DNA of 64,000 nt from Nannobrachium achirus (GCA_963921795.1 OY997641.1:21891033-21955032); one strand, 5' to 3'. Shown: positions 19,690 to 32,629, counted from the first letter of the stretch. Notes: generated by a model not told the origin, from the sequence alone. Program-made: numbers and translations.

Positions 19690-20880
19690 TAGTGTGTCTA
19701 ATTAATTTGACACATAAACCAATACCATTTCAAGCCGTCTTCATTCATATGTATAACTTGCATGTTGATACCTCGATATCGATACATTTTCAATAATATA
19801 TATTATTATTTTTTTAATTTATTAGTTTCAGGCAAAATACTAAAATCTGCTTTCTACCGTGTTTATCCATGAACTTGGATATGTACAATGTAATTGATTT
19901 ATGATTAAGACATTTTATCTTTCTTTATAATTTTTATCCCACAATTTTGTAACCCATTTTTTCACCCAGTGCCAATTGCCTATGTAATCCTGGGCTCTGC
20001 TCTCCCTCTGCCGCACCTGGGGAGACAACGGACTGACCTCATGCTTCCTTCTATGCATGGGGAGTCCAAGTTGCTTCTTTTCACCTGACAGTGGAGATTT
20101 CCCTGGTTTGGACATAGCACGTGGAAGGAACATGTTATTCCAACCAGTTCCTTTCCCCTCCATCAGGCGCCCCGGCTGGCAAGGGGGAGGCATTATTGAG
20201 ACCAGGATTACGTGCATGTTTTTGTGAGGGTATATCAACCCTAAATTAAGACATTTTAGATATTAACCCCTTCATATCTTTTTAGATTTTATATAATCAA
20301 GTGAAATGTATCAAATCTGCATTTTACAATCTTTATTAGTGAAACTGTAGCATATTTCCTTTCAGATGGTTATATTAAACCTTTCAGGCCATATATTTTT
20401 ATTTCCCACAAATACTCAATCAAAACCACAAATTGTACTTTCTCCAAGATGTATTCATATTTGTGGCATGATAAATGTTTTTGATTCCGAATTAATGAAT
20501 ATTAACTCTTTCATGGGAATTGGCAATTAATTGCTGTAGGCTACAGACTGCCTTCTCCATCTGATGGTATGGCCTCTACTACCTGAAAAACTATATCTTC
20601 GCATGTCCAAAGATATTTTCTCTAGGGGCAACATGTGGCACCACCCATTGCTGGAGTATGGAATGGTCGGTGGACCAACCAGTTCAGAGTTAACCTTCAT
20701 AAGGAATCTGCTACGTTTGTTGAACAACTTTTATGAACGTGTAGTAAGTGAAGTAAGTATGTATTTCATTTGTACTTCTCACAGAGAGAAAGTGCTTTAC
20801 ATACAGTACAACGAAATGAAGACACAGACTGAAACATTCAAATGATACATTAAAAGCGACAACAAAATCTAATACATTAC
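19690..20880. other. Non-coding, nothing firmly recognised
   Basis: AT-rich sequence. A 107-codon minus-strand frame (20238-19915) has no recognisable domain. I see no repeat of this stretch elsewhere in the window. Confidence 0.4.
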
Positions 20881-20884
20881 ATAC

Positions 20885-22500
20885 CTGTCCAATAATGTCA
20901 AGCCTTCAGCCCGCAACCCATCGGTGTGATGTTCAGGGGTCATCAACATGTCCATACATGGACAAACATGTCAACAGCATGACCTGTGGAAAAGAGCAAA
21001 AACATGGCATCTGTTGAGAAAGAGAACCAAGGAAGGCAGAACTGGACAAGTAAAGCTTATGTCAGTTGAGAGAAAGTGTTTCAAAGTGTCCAATAGTAAC
21101 AAAACAAAACAATAACAACAAAATTATAATAACACTAATCATAATCCATGATCTGCAGCCTCTCCATCAGACCTCCTCTGCATCAAACTGTTGTGACACT
21201 GCATTCCTTTCAATCCTGTCATGCCCTTCATTAATCACTCATCGTGCACATAATTATCTATTTTGACACACTTTTTCCATTGTTGGCACACCTTCGTTCT
21301 CATCGACATGTACCTGTTCACTTTCATGGTAACCACAACTATTAAAGCTACGGTACGTTGACAAACTAGTTTATCTGGTAAAACTTAATGTCTGTGTGTC
21401 CTCAAGTAACTCTGTCCTCTGAAAAGCCAAGCCACCTGTCTACTGTATATAATAATAATAACCATATGCAGTATAATACCCTTTGCAGCTAAGTGGCCCT
21501 TTTGCTCCTGCAATGTAAGATGGAAGCACTGTCGGTACTGATAAAACTCAATTATTGAATTATTGAAATCCCAAACATGTAATATACTTGGACCATGCCA
21601 CATTTAATGCCTGTCTCTGTCTCAGGACTGCCCCCTAGCCTATTTTCCGTGAGCGGCCCCGTACGACGGTCAGTCTGACAAGCTTCTGACAAGCTGACAA
21701 GCTGACGACGTCATCGTATTTTCCGTTCTGGTCTTTTTACACAGCTGCGAACTCAATATGAAAAGTTGAAAACGCAGATATTCATTCAACCTGGGACCCG
21801 TATCCAAAAAAGATGCGGACTGGGTCATAAATACGCGTCTCTGTGAGTCAATATCGCCGTATATAGTTTAGCGGAGTCAGAGCAACTTGTTTAAAAGTCC
21901 CCTAAAACTGAGATCATTTTATTCGGCCCCTTCCACCATCCGCTTTCAGTCACACCTTGGTAATCTGTCCAATAATGTCAAGCCTTCAGCCCGCAACCCA
22001 TGGGTGTGATGTTCAGGGGTCATCAACATGTCCGTACATGGACAAACATGTCTGTGGCAAGACCTGTCTGTGTCCGTGGCATGTTTTATATTGTCTATAA
22101 TTTGGTTCACAATAATAATTTCACAATATAATCTTTAAAAAATAAGTGTGAATAACTTTGGTAACAGTATTGGGGTGACATGCTCATTTAATGTCACAGG
22201 AGATTTGTGGTGTTGTACGTGATACCTGTACCATTTAGGCTATATGAGTCAACTCAACAGCATGACCTGTGGAAAAGAGCAAAAACATGGCATCTGTTGA
22301 GAAAGAGAACCAAGGAGGGCAGAACTGGACAAGTAAAGCTTATGTCAGTTGAGAGAAAGTGTTTCAAAGTGTCCAATAGTAACAATAACAAAATTATAAT
22401 AACACTAATCATAATCCATGATCCGCAGCCTCTCCATCAGACCTCCTCTGCATTTAACTGTTGTGACACTGCATTCCTTTCAATCCTGTCATCTATCATA
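20885..22500. repeat. Internally duplicated repeat region
   Basis: The phrase AATGTCAAGCCTTCAGCCCG occurs at about 20893 and 21974. A second phrase, GTGGAAAAGAGCAAAAACAT, occurs at about 20985 and 22268. 21220-21620 is copy 2 of the block at 416-1000. No gene seen. Confidence 0.6.
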
Positions 22501-22510
22501 TACCGGTAAT

Positions 22511-23472
22511 CAGTGTTGTAAAGTAACTAAGTAAATTTACTTAAAGTTATACCAAGTAACTTTTTTTATAAAACAAATCTTAAAATGGTCCTAACTGTTA
22601 AATCGCTAAAGTTTTAGAACCCCCACTCCGTTATTTTCAGCTTCAAAAGCCTTCTCTTTATATGTTTTCTATGAGCCGTGAGGGGGGAGAATTTCGCGAC
22701 AATATGACGTCATCATACTACCGGCCAATCACAGCGAGGGTTATACACTGCCGGCCAATCACAGCGCATCTTGGAGTGGGGTCGCTAGGGCGGCCATATT
22801 TGTAGTCTCCCGTGTGTCTCTATACTCGGGTGCACGGTGAAGCATGGGTGAAGGAGTGTATCTCCGGAATGGCTGAACGCACAGGAACCAGGGACCCCTC
22901 AAAAGATAGATCTCGGCGAGGTGGAGGCAGACGCGGGGGTGTGAGAACCGAAAAACGGACGAAAGACGCGGACGCGACCGAGGTTTGCTATAGAGCTACT
23001 GACCACAAGTTGAGCAACTTACACAGTATAGCTTTAAGTACTGTACCTAAGTACAGTTTTGAGGTATCTCTACTTTACTTGAGTATTTCCAGTATTCAGT
23101 ACTTTTACTTCTACTCCACTACATCTCGGATTTAAATATTGCACTTTTACTCCACTACAATTATTTGAAAACTTTAGTTACAAGTTGCTTTACAGATATA
23201 AATGATTATATAAAACATACATTAATCCATGTCAGACAAATTTTATACCTTGGCTATTTGAAAATAGCCGATCTACAAGCTCACAACGCGTCGTGAGCTT
23301 GTAGATCTGCTATTTTCAAACATTTTGTACATGTTTACTTTTGGTATCTAAGTACATTTTGATGCCAATACTTTCATACTTTTACTCAAGTACATTTTGA
23401 ATTCCAGACTTTTACTTGTAACGGAGTGTTTCTATATTGCAGTATTGATACTTTTACTTTTTTCCACCACTG
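22511..23472. mobile_element. hAT-type element with 8-bp target duplication and nested inserts
   Basis: 962 bases with ends CAGTGTTGTAAAG and CTTTTTTCCACCACTG, flanked by CCGGTAAT at 22503-22510 and 23473-23480. It carries a TTAA insert (22545-23033) and the dispersed palindrome at 23257-23320. Most of the body consists of ACTTTTACTC-type sequence common in fish nonautonomous hAT elements. Confidence 0.8.
22545..23033. mobile_element. TTAA-type insert nested in the hAT element
   Basis: 489 bases with ends AGTTATAC and GTATAGCT, flanked by TTAA at 22541-22544 and 23034-23037. The host sequence rejoins as TTACTTAAGTAC, the usual form in this hAT family. An internal frame (MAERTGTRD start) has no recognisable domain. 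Confidence 0.6.
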
Positions 23473-23763
23473 CCGGTAATTAGAGAAGTCAGTAGGTCAC
23501 ACAATGCATTTCCACTTTTATCTATTCACTCGCTTCAGCAACTGATCCGAACTTTCACGGGCATTGGCCATTAGCGTATACAGACGGTGACGGAGCCCAA
23601 ATTAAAATTTTCCCAAATTCAAGCTATTTATTAGCGTTTCTTCACCACTTCTGTTCAACTCTACAGCCTGTTGTCAGGGTTACGGTCCGTTCCTCCAGGC
23701 CATGGGATCTGTAGCCCCACACACACACACACACCCCTCTCTCTCACAGTTAGAAATGTGCAT

Positions 23764-23765
<2 letters not shown>

Positions 23766-23860
<95 letters not shown>
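23766..23860. repeat. (CT)n microsatellite
   Basis: Pure CT run of about 47 units. Confidence 0.95.
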
Positions 23861-23862
<2 letters not shown>

Positions 23863-23944
23863 CGTGGGTTGCAGGCATGCACAGGTCGCACATTCACCGG
23901 GTGCGTTTGATGTGTGTCTCATCTTCCAACGGGTATGGAAAAAC

Positions 23945-24480
23945 TATGTGGAGCAAGCGCATACATCCCAATACTTCTATTCACCTAATTTTGCTGTTAA
24001 ATTATTTGTAGCCATCATAATTCACTCCTCCATGGGCTGCTCCTTACATTATGATGCTCCCACATATTCTCACGTACGCACCAGTTACAGTAACTTTCCC
24101 CACAACCCACACATATTTTGGAGCACATATCTTTGAACGGGTAAGGTCTAGTGCCCTTCATTAATCACTCATCGTGCACATAATTATCTGTTTTGACACG
24201 CCTTTTCCATTGTTGGCACACCTTAGTTCTCATCAACATGTACCTGTTCACCTTCATCGTAACCACAACTATTAAAGATACGTTGACAAACTAGTTTATC
24301 TGGTAGAACTTAATGTCTGTGTGTCCTCAAGTAACTCTGTCCTCTGAAAAGCCACCTGTCTACTGTATATAATAATAATAACCATATGCAGTATAATACC
24401 CTTTGCAGCTAAGTGGCCCTTTTGCTCCTGCAATGTAAGATGGAAGCACTGTCGGTACTGATAAAACTCAATTATTGAAC
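23945..24480. repeat. Dispersed repeat block, copy 3
   Basis: Third copy of the block at 416-1000, abruptly ended at 24480 where the inverted-repeat complex starts. Confidence 0.65.
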
Positions 24481-27115
24481 TAGAAGAAGTGCTCTTCCGA
24501 GCACATGTCTCCACCAGGCCACGCGTCCTGGTGGTGGTATAATAGGCCAATGTAAAAAGGTTGGCATGTGTTCTTCACCAATCTTAGGCCTTTCATGGCG
24601 CCACCATGAGGCTGATTTGAACATTTTGTAGTGTAATTTCTTCCTTGGCCTTTTGCGAATGTGCTTGCACAATTTCATTACAATTGCACGCTGTGTTTGA
24701 TTTGAGGCATTTTGTTTGAAACGGATCAATCCTGCAAAGTTTGGAGGCCAATCTTAGCCAATCAGAATGGAATATTAAATACAGGACAGATCCGTCTTGA
24801 TCATATGACTGTAGAGATACTGTGTACTGATTTGTGTTAATTTTGGGTAAAATCTGAAGGAGTAATATCCAAAAATGTGTCTTACATAAGTCGGCCTCCA
24901 GGTGGCGCTATAAAAGGCTGATGTGAAAAATGCAAGGAAAGGGTTTTTCCTTGGCCTATAGGAAGTGCGCTTACAAAGTTTGAAACTGATCGGTGGAGTT
25001 ATAGGTAAAACCACGAATTGGCCTGTTATAGCGCCACCATGAGGCTGATTTAAAAAATAGTGGCATTTCTTCCTCATCCTAGTGGGAACGTGTGCGGCTG
25101 TGCGCGCAATTTCATGTTAATTGCACTCTGCGTTTTTGAAAGCCAATCTCTGCCAATCAGGATGGAATATGGACAATCCGAGAGATCCATGTCGATCACA
25201 TGGCTGTAGAGATACGGTCTACCGATTTGCGTGATTTTTTGACAAAATCTTTAGGAGTATTGGCCAAAAGGTAGTTTTGCACAAATGGGCCTCCTAGTGG
25301 CGCTAGAACAGGCCCATGTGAAAAATGTGGGGGAGAGGTTCTGAATTGGCATCCAGGGATTGCGCTTATAAACTTTGAAACTGATCGGTGGAGTTATAGG
25401 TAAAACCACAAATCGGCCTGTTATAGCGCCACCATGAGGCTGATTTAAAGAAATTCAAGTGGCATTTCTTCCTCGGCCTAGTGGGAACCTGTGTGCGCAA
25501 TTTTATGTTAATTGTCTCCACCAGCCGAAGGCATGGGGGAGAGTATGTTTTCCCCTTCGTCCGTCCGTGTGTCCGTCCGTGCGTGCGTGCGTGCGTCCGT
25601 CCGTGCGTGCGTGCGTGCGTCCGTCCGTGTGTCCTCGCAGTTTGTGTGCACCTAATCTCAGTCGCCGTTGGCCCGGTCGCTGCCAAAGTGAGCACACACA
25701 TTCCCTGGATGCCATTCTAGAACCTCTGCCCTAAATTTTTCAAATGGGCCTTTTCTAGCGCCACCTAGTGGCCGATGTCCGCAAAACACATTTCTGTGCA
25801 CTACTCTTACAGATTTTGTCCAAAAATCCTACAAATCGGTAGGCATTATCTCGACAGTCATGTGATCGACACGGATTGTCCGATTTTGCATATTCCATCC
25901 TGATTGGCTAAGATTGGCTTCCAAAGTTTGTAGGATTGAGCCGTTTTGAACAAAACGCCTCAAATTCCAAACGCAAAGTGCAATTATCATGAAATCGCGC
26001 ACACACGTTCCCACTAGGTTGAGGAAGAAATGCCACTTCAAATTTTTGAAATCAGCCTCATGGTGGCGCTATAACAGGCCGATTTGTGGTTTTACCTATA
26101 ACTCCACCGATCAGTTTCAAACTTTGTAAGCGCACTCCCTAGAGGCCAAGGATAAACCTTTTTTTTCACATCAGCCTTTTATAGCGCCACCTTTGGGCCG
26201 ACTTATGTAAAACACATTTTTGGATATTACTCCTTCAGATTTTCTCCAAAAATAACACAAATCAGTACACAGTATCTCTATAGTCATGTGATCAAGTCTG
26301 ATCCGTCTGATATTTCATATTCCATCCTGATTGGCTAATATTAGCTTCCAAAGTTTGCAGGATTACTCCGTTTTTGAACAAAATGCCTCAAATCATCAAC
26401 GCAGCTTGCAATTACCGTGAAATTTGCCACACATATTCCCACTATGTCAAGGAACAAATGCTACCCTTTTCACATTGGCCTGTTATAGCGCCACCAGCAG
26501 GTAGACTTTAGCAAAATACATTTTTTGGAACACAATGCTTCAAATCATGCATGCAGCGTCCGATTGCCATGAAAGGTCTCTAAGGTGAAGAACATATGCC
26601 ACCCTTTTTACATTGGACTATTATACAGTAGCACCACCAGGATGCACGGCCTGGTGGAGACCTGTGCTCGGAAGAGCACTGCTTCTAGTTGCACTCTGGG
26701 ATTTGAGGCATTTTGTCCAAAATGGACCAATCTTACAAACTTTGAAAGCCAATATCAGCCAATCAGGATGGAATATGGACAATCAGACAGATCTGTGTCG
26801 ATCACATGACTGTAGAGATGCTGTCTACCGAGTTGCGTGATTTTTGGACAAAATCTGTAGGAGTAGTGTACAGAAATGTGTTTTGCAAACATCGGCCTCA
26901 TGGTGGCGCTAGAACAGGGCCATTTGAAAAATGTGGGGCAGAGGTTCTGAATTGGCATCCAGGGAGTGTGTTTGCTCATTTTGGCAGCGTCCGGGCCAAC
27001 GGCGCCGGAGATTAGCTGGTAACAAACTCGGAGGACGGACCCACGGACGCACGGGACGCACGGACAGGGGCGAAAACATACTCTCCCCCTGCCTTCGGCT
27101 GGTGAAGACAACAAT
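24480..27115. repeat. Large inverted-repeat complex built of GGTGGCGCTATAACAGGC units
   Basis: Outer arms: GAAGTGCTCTTCCGAGCACA at 24486 pairs with the complement of TGTGCTCGGAAGAGCACTGC near 26664. Inside, units with GGTGGCGCTA, ACTCCACCGATCAGTTTC and GATCACATGACTGTAGAG recur in both orientations, changing direction around 25750. Two copies of an end sequence with CACCAGCCGAAGGC and GGGGGAGAGTATGTTTTC occur at 25515 (plus) and 27070-27110 (minus), each next to CCGTCCGTGCGT repeats. No coding content. Confidence 0.65.
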
Positions 27116-27403
27116 GTTATTGTATAATTTGTCAGTATTCCTTGTTCCCTGCTATTTTGTTTTACCTTACACGTCTGGTTACATTTCGTAATGTTAGTTA
27201 TTTGTATTTAATTCAGAGCACACACCTGACAAAAGATAATAATATTGTAATTGCGATGCATTTGTGACTTTGTTATGGTCTGACCGAAATTACATTTTGT
27301 CAGGAGATAGTCGGCCCTTGGATGTTTCAATATGTTCTATGTGGCCCTCTTTGAAAAAAGTTTGTACGCCCCTGAACTATGAACTTAATGTTCCCTAGGT
27401 GTT

Positions 27404-27406
<3 letters not shown>

Positions 27407-27463
<57 letters not shown>
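27407..27463. repeat. (GT)n microsatellite
   Basis: Pure GT run of about 28 units. Confidence 0.95.
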
Positions 27464-27465
<2 letters not shown>

Positions 27466-27589
27466 GGTGTGAATAATAACAAGAATTGACACACAGTCAA
27501 TATAAAATCTGTGGATTGGTGTGTTGACGTTAGTGTAAAAAAAGTTTAAAAAAAAATTTTTGAAAAAAAAAAAGGTTTAGGTCCAAAAA

Positions 27590-27922
27590 TGTGTTAAAAG
27601 ATCGACCTGATGGTGGCGCTATATGGGACAGATCCATGTCGATGAGATAAGTGTAGACATACTGTGTAGCGATTTGTGTGATTTTAGGGCAAAAACTGTA
27701 GGAGCAGTATTCAAAAATGTGTTTTAAAAAATTTGGCGGGGGTCCCTGGAGCTGCGGGGGTCCCTGGAAGGGTGGAGGTTGTGGATTGGCAGACAAGGAT
27801 TGTGTGTGGAAAATTTCACATGGATAGGGGCAAAAAAGTGTGATGTGACGTGACAGACAGACTGACGGACAGACAGACAGGCGGTGGAGGTTTTCATAGT
27901 AACTGCGACCTGACGGTCGCAA
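27590..27922 (-). mobile_element. Helitron-like relative, 5' end fragment
   Basis: The minus strand begins TTGCGACCGTCAGGTCGCAG, then ATGAAAACCTCCACCG and CTGTCCGTC repeats, matching the 5' end of the 36333-37615 element. The body has TGGCGCTATATGGGACAGAT, shared with 42420-42560. Confidence 0.55.
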
Positions 27923-28169
27923 TTATAATCATTAGTATTGTTTATTTTAATTATTATTATTAAGGAACTCTAGAAATCTCAGTTGGAACTGTTACCCCAG
28001 TGACCCGATGCTGGATAAGCGGTTGAAGATGGATGGATGGATGGATGGATTATTTTAGAGTAAGCTACTTTATTTACCATTATTGTGTACTCCGCCACAT
28101 GGGGAGCAATCTTCAATTCAATCTTCAATTCAAAGAAGCTTTATTGGCATGAGAACACAAACGTTTACA

Positions 28170-28440
28170 CAGTGGTGGAAAAAGTACCTACATTTTTATA
28201 ATTAAGTAAAAGTATCAATTCTGCAATGTAGAATCACTCTGTTACAAGTAAAAGTCCAGAATTAAAAATGTACTTGAGTAAAAGTACAAAAGTATTGGTA
28301 TCCAAATGTACTTAAAGTACCAAAAGTAAAAGTACAAAATGTTTGAAAATAGCAGATCTACAAGCTCACAACGCGTCGCACCGCAATGCGTTGTGAGCTT
28401 GTAGATCGGCTATTTTCAAATAGCCTTGGTATAACATAGG
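28170..28440. mobile_element. hAT-type CAGTGGTGGAAAAAGTA element, left end
   Basis: Starts CAGTGGTGGAAAAAGTAC and continues with AAAAGTACTTGAG-type sequence, and contains the palindrome at 28342-28420. A matching right end (TTTTCCCACCACTG) is at 30336-30349, but the flanks do not give an 8-bp duplication, so pairing is uncertain. Confidence 0.5.
28342..28420. repeat. Dispersed GATCTACAAGCTCAC palindrome, best copy
   Basis: About 79 bases. GAAAATAGCAGATCTACAAG followed by CTCACAACGCGTCGC, then the complementary arm ending GGCTATTTTC. Other copies: 23257-23320, 30047-30101, 35507-35550, 39786-39822 (half), 41372-41428, 58457-58530 and 61574-61649. Confidence 0.85.
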
Positions 28441-28504
28441 GCTAAAGTGGTTTATGTATGTTTTAAACTTTAGTTATTGATGTAGATTAGCATTATTGGG
28501 CTAA

Positions 28505-28990
28505 ATGTAAAGACGGTACGCTGCGCCAACCGTGAATTCAACACAATCTGCTGTTGAGCAGTTTAACCAATTTGCTACGTACGTCTACACAAACGGTCAG
28601 ATTACAAAGATAAATTGCTTAGTGAAGGCTCACGGATGTCACCATAGGGTACGCTCCAGCAGAATGTCCCGTAATGATCGTATTATTTAAAGAGGAGCAT
28701 TTTAATCCGATCGGTCGTCGTTTCCTTCAAAAGGTATTAATGTATCTAAGTGCAGTACACCTCGCAACCGATGGGGTCGCATGGCTGAAAAACAACAGAA
28801 AATGACGTCTGATCGGATTAAAATGCTGTTTATTAAACAATACGAAAGATACAGGTAATTCTGCTTGAGCGTACCATACTGTGACATCTGTGAGACTTCA
28901 GTAAGCACTTTATCTTTGAAATATGAACGTTTTTGTAGACGTACGTAGCAAATAGGTTTAACTGCTCAACACGAGGTTGAAGTGAATTTA
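28505..28990. repeat. Foldback element
   Basis: Arms with TTTGCTACGTACGTCTACA and ATTTTAATCCGATC on the left pair with complements at 28805-28960. No coding content. Confidence 0.6.
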
Positions 28991-29008
28991 TTACACACCG
29001 TGACTCGT

Positions 29009-29325
29009 GCGTTAGCCTGCAGCTAGCGCAAGCTAGCGTTAGCCTGCAGCTAGCGCTAGCTAACGTTAGCGTTAGCCGTTAGCCACACATCCAGAATAGT
29101 CTAAGTCAATTTTCCAACGGCGAGTGAACGATTGCATTCCGAGTTGGGTCGCCGTTTTATTCCATGAGTAATTGTGTATAACATGCCTGCGTTAGCCTGC
29201 AGCTAGCGCTAGCTAGCGTTAGCCTGCAGCTAGCGCTAGCTAACGTTAGCGTTAGCCGTTAGCCACACATCCAGAATAGTCTAATATATGTCAATTTTCC
29301 AACGGCGAGTGAACGATTGCATTCC
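29009..29325. repeat. Duplicated GCTAGC-rich palindromic segment
   Basis: A unit of about 135 bases (GCGTTAGCCTGCAGCTAGCG to CGAGTGAACGATTGCATTCC) appears twice, near 29009 and 29188. It contains CTAGCGCTAG and AACGTT palindromes. Confidence 0.8.
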
Positions 29326-29329
29326 GTGT

Positions 29330-30830
29330 CCTTCATGGATTTTTTTCCCCCTGGCTGTCAATGTTTTTATTGTTCAAAAAGAAAACGTTCTGAACGTTAA
29401 AACTAGATAGTTTTACGATCATGACAATGTGACAAACGGAACGGATCCTTTTTTTCCAAACTCGAGAAGAAGAACAGCGCCAGAACAGCGCAAGGCCGCT
29501 CCCAATCATGAAACTAGCTCGGTTACCATGTGACATGGGGACAGCCAATAGGCAAATAGGTCGCCTAGGTAGCCTAGGTAGCCTGAATGTCTCAGCACAA
29601 TCGCACGTCTTTAATAAAATCTGTTTCACAGATTTAATAATAATTGCAATTCAAATAATGTTATCTTCCCATTAAGTAAGATAGGGGTTTGCACCTAGGG
29701 TGAGTCAATGTGTCCTGTAGGCCTACTTAAGTCTCTTTTGTTTGTTTAAAACACTATTTTGTATGTATTTTTGGATATATTGTACAGTACTACTTTTACC
29801 TCCACTAGAAAGGGGATTTCAAACATGTAGTGAAAATTGCAGTAAACTGACTGTAGTGTCCTGGGGTGAACTGTTTACCTGCTAAAAGAAGTGAGCCGGA
29901 TCTGTAGGATCCGTTCCTTTCAAAGAGCCGTTTAAAAGACTGGCTCATTTGAGTTACTAGTTACTTTGTAGATTTTGATTATAATTACAAATAACTTCAA
30001 CCCTATATACATTTATTTCTGACATACATAGGTTACATACCTGCCATTTGAAAATAGCCGATCTACAAGCTCACAATTCGTCTTGTAGATCTGCTAGTTT
30101 CTAATGATTTTTCTAAATTGTATTCATTGGAAAACCTGTGAAACAGGACATTCTGCATAATGAATACTTTTTACTATTGGTACTTTGTAGGCTACGTTAA
30201 TTACATTCTGATACCAATACGTTTGTAGCCTACTTTTACTCATTAACGTTCCAAACTTCTACTTGTGGCAGAGTATTTCCACATTGATTGCAGTAGGCTA
30301 TTGATATTTTCTACTCAAGTAAAGCAATTGAGTACTTTTCCCACCACTGTTCATTAGAAAGGAACGGATCCAATCGTTCATTTCAAAGAGCCGTTCAAAA
30401 GACTCGATTCGTTCTCGAACGTCCCATCTCTACCCCATAGCCCAGAGGAGCGGGTTGAGCTCAAACGGTCCTGCCATTGGCCCTTACATTAGCCCCCATA
30501 GCCCAGAGGAGTGGGTTGAGCTCAAACGGTCCTGCCATTGGCTCTTCTGTTCTGTTCACGTGACTACCTTCAGCCAATGTACAAAAAGTCCTCAAAAAAT
30601 CCTTGTAGGGTTTTGTTTACACAAAACCAAAAATTGCAGTAAACTGACTCCAATAGTGTCCTGGGGTGAACTGTCGACCTGCTAAAAGAAGTCTCCTCCT
30701 TCCCGATCAGCACATTCCTGAGGACCAGGTTTCTTCTAGGGACAACAAGTCTCAACTTAAATGGTTGCATAAAAACAAGAGGATGGCTTCAGCATTCTTT
30801 AAAGTCTCTGTAAGATAAAGATGATTATGA
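29330..30830. repeat. Mixed repeats, no gene
   Basis: Includes the hAT-type sequence 30040-30349, a small direct repeat at 30434-30545 (CATAGCCCAGAGGAG phrase twice), and GGATCCGTTC/AAGAGCCGTTC phrases repeated at 29900 and 30365. No coding region seen. Confidence 0.45.
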
Positions 30831-31070
30831 CTTCTTTTTAATTGTCCCCCTTTTGTTACTGACAATTCCCTATATGCAAAGTACTGTGTTCTATCTGTCC
30901 GTCTTTCAATGTTATATGAGATACATAAAGTGGTTCCTGTGTAAATAAGCGGAAAAGCTTACTAGGATCTCTTTAGTCGACCGTATACCAGTGATTTGTT
31001 CTGTTATGAAACTGTACCTATATGCAAACTTCTGATAAAGTCTTCATTCAATCAATCAATCAATAGAAAT
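30830..31070 (+). mobile_element. LINE 3' end with (TCAA)n tail
   Basis: Matches 45890-46145, with AGTACTGTGTTCTAT, TCAATGTTATATGAGATAC and a terminal CAATCAATCAAT run. It is the complement of the 3' region of the minus-strand LINE at 16430. Confidence 0.65.
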
Positions 31071-31878
31071 GAAATAAAAACTAAGCTACAATGACTAAAA
31101 CGAAGAATAGACTAAATATATTGAAAACTTCGTCAACAAATTAAAAACTAGACTGAAAAGTTAGGGAGGAACAAGTGGAGAAAATCCAATTAGTCGTCTA
31201 ATATCTTATATTTAGTGACTAAAACTAGACTAATGCTAAAACCTTTCAGATTACTAAAAAGTGACTAAAACCAAACAAATTTGTATTCAAAAGATTTTGA
31301 CCGGAAAAATGTAGGTCAAAATCAACACTGAAAGACGCATTTTCTGACATGTTTTACCCAAGTAAAAGTGTCAGTGTTCCAGAATTTATATTAATACTTA
31401 TGATCGCTAATTTTGACAGTTTACACATTTCAAACTCAACCTCAAGTCTTATCTGAAGCGTTCTGTTCTCACTTCAGTGACGTGCCATGTACAGTTTCCG
31501 TTGGTGGAAGTGAAGCACAGGAAGTGGTGTACAACAATTGAGTTTTTCTTGCTCACCCCTCCTCACCCCAAAGCCACACACGCACGCATGAAAACAGTGA
31601 GAAAATGATACGACAGTGAGCGAGACACATTAATCCGGATGGGAACCCAAATGCATTTGGGTCCCCATTCGGAATCAATGGGGGTAAATTTACTATAATC
31701 AATTTATTTTCTTAGGAATGCGACAAATACAAAAAAGTATTATTGAACTCAAGTCTCCATGGCGTTAGTTATCAATTTTGGGGAGTGAACTACTTTAAAT
31801 GTGTGTCGGTAGCCTAAAACGTTAACACTGTCAGAAATGTTGCTTAAACCTAACCTCAAAACCTTGAGGTACAGCAGT

Positions 31879-32026
<148 letters not shown>

Positions 32027-32629
32027 CCTGCATGAAAGATATGTTTTTCTTAAATGGTTCTTTAAAAAGGCTACACCAATAAGACAGGATGGAGACTCCA
32101 ACAAGATAACCATAATGTGAGGACACTGGTTCTGGTACTCAGGAGATGCCTGTAAGTGTGTGAATCATTCACTGCATTCACATCATTAGCGTATCGCATT
32201 TGCCTCATCGTTTGGAAATGAGCACAAAGTATGCACGTCGTACATGTTTCTCAGCAATCGCGCGCTGCATTTGTGATGTGACATTTTTATGTTGAGGCAT
32301 TTTGTTCAAACCGAGCCACTCCTGCAAACAATATCTGTATTCATCATTAAATATAATTTCATTCATTTTGTGTGGTGAAATCTCTTATAAGTTGAATTAG
32401 AAATCTACTGCCAGTGACCTTGTCGCTGCAGTCACTTTCCATGTGGCAGCATCTGAAACAGTCCGTGGTTTGGGATGACTACGATCTTTGGTGTTTCTGT
32501 GAGATTTGTCATATGTTTTGAATGTAGGGAAGCTCAGATCCACTGATGGGCTCTGCTGTCAGTACGACCCTTTGCATTGCTTTGATTGAGGTCAGTACGG
32601 TTCCCATACCAAGCATAACGCGGCCATTG

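Noticed and set aside
19915-20238. 107-codon minus-strand frame
   Set aside because: No recognisable domain, no splice context and no second copy to test for coding conservation.
22812-23135. 107-codon plus-strand frame with an Arg/Gly-rich start
   Set aside because: It crosses the boundary of the TTAA insert into its hAT host, so it is not a single coding unit.
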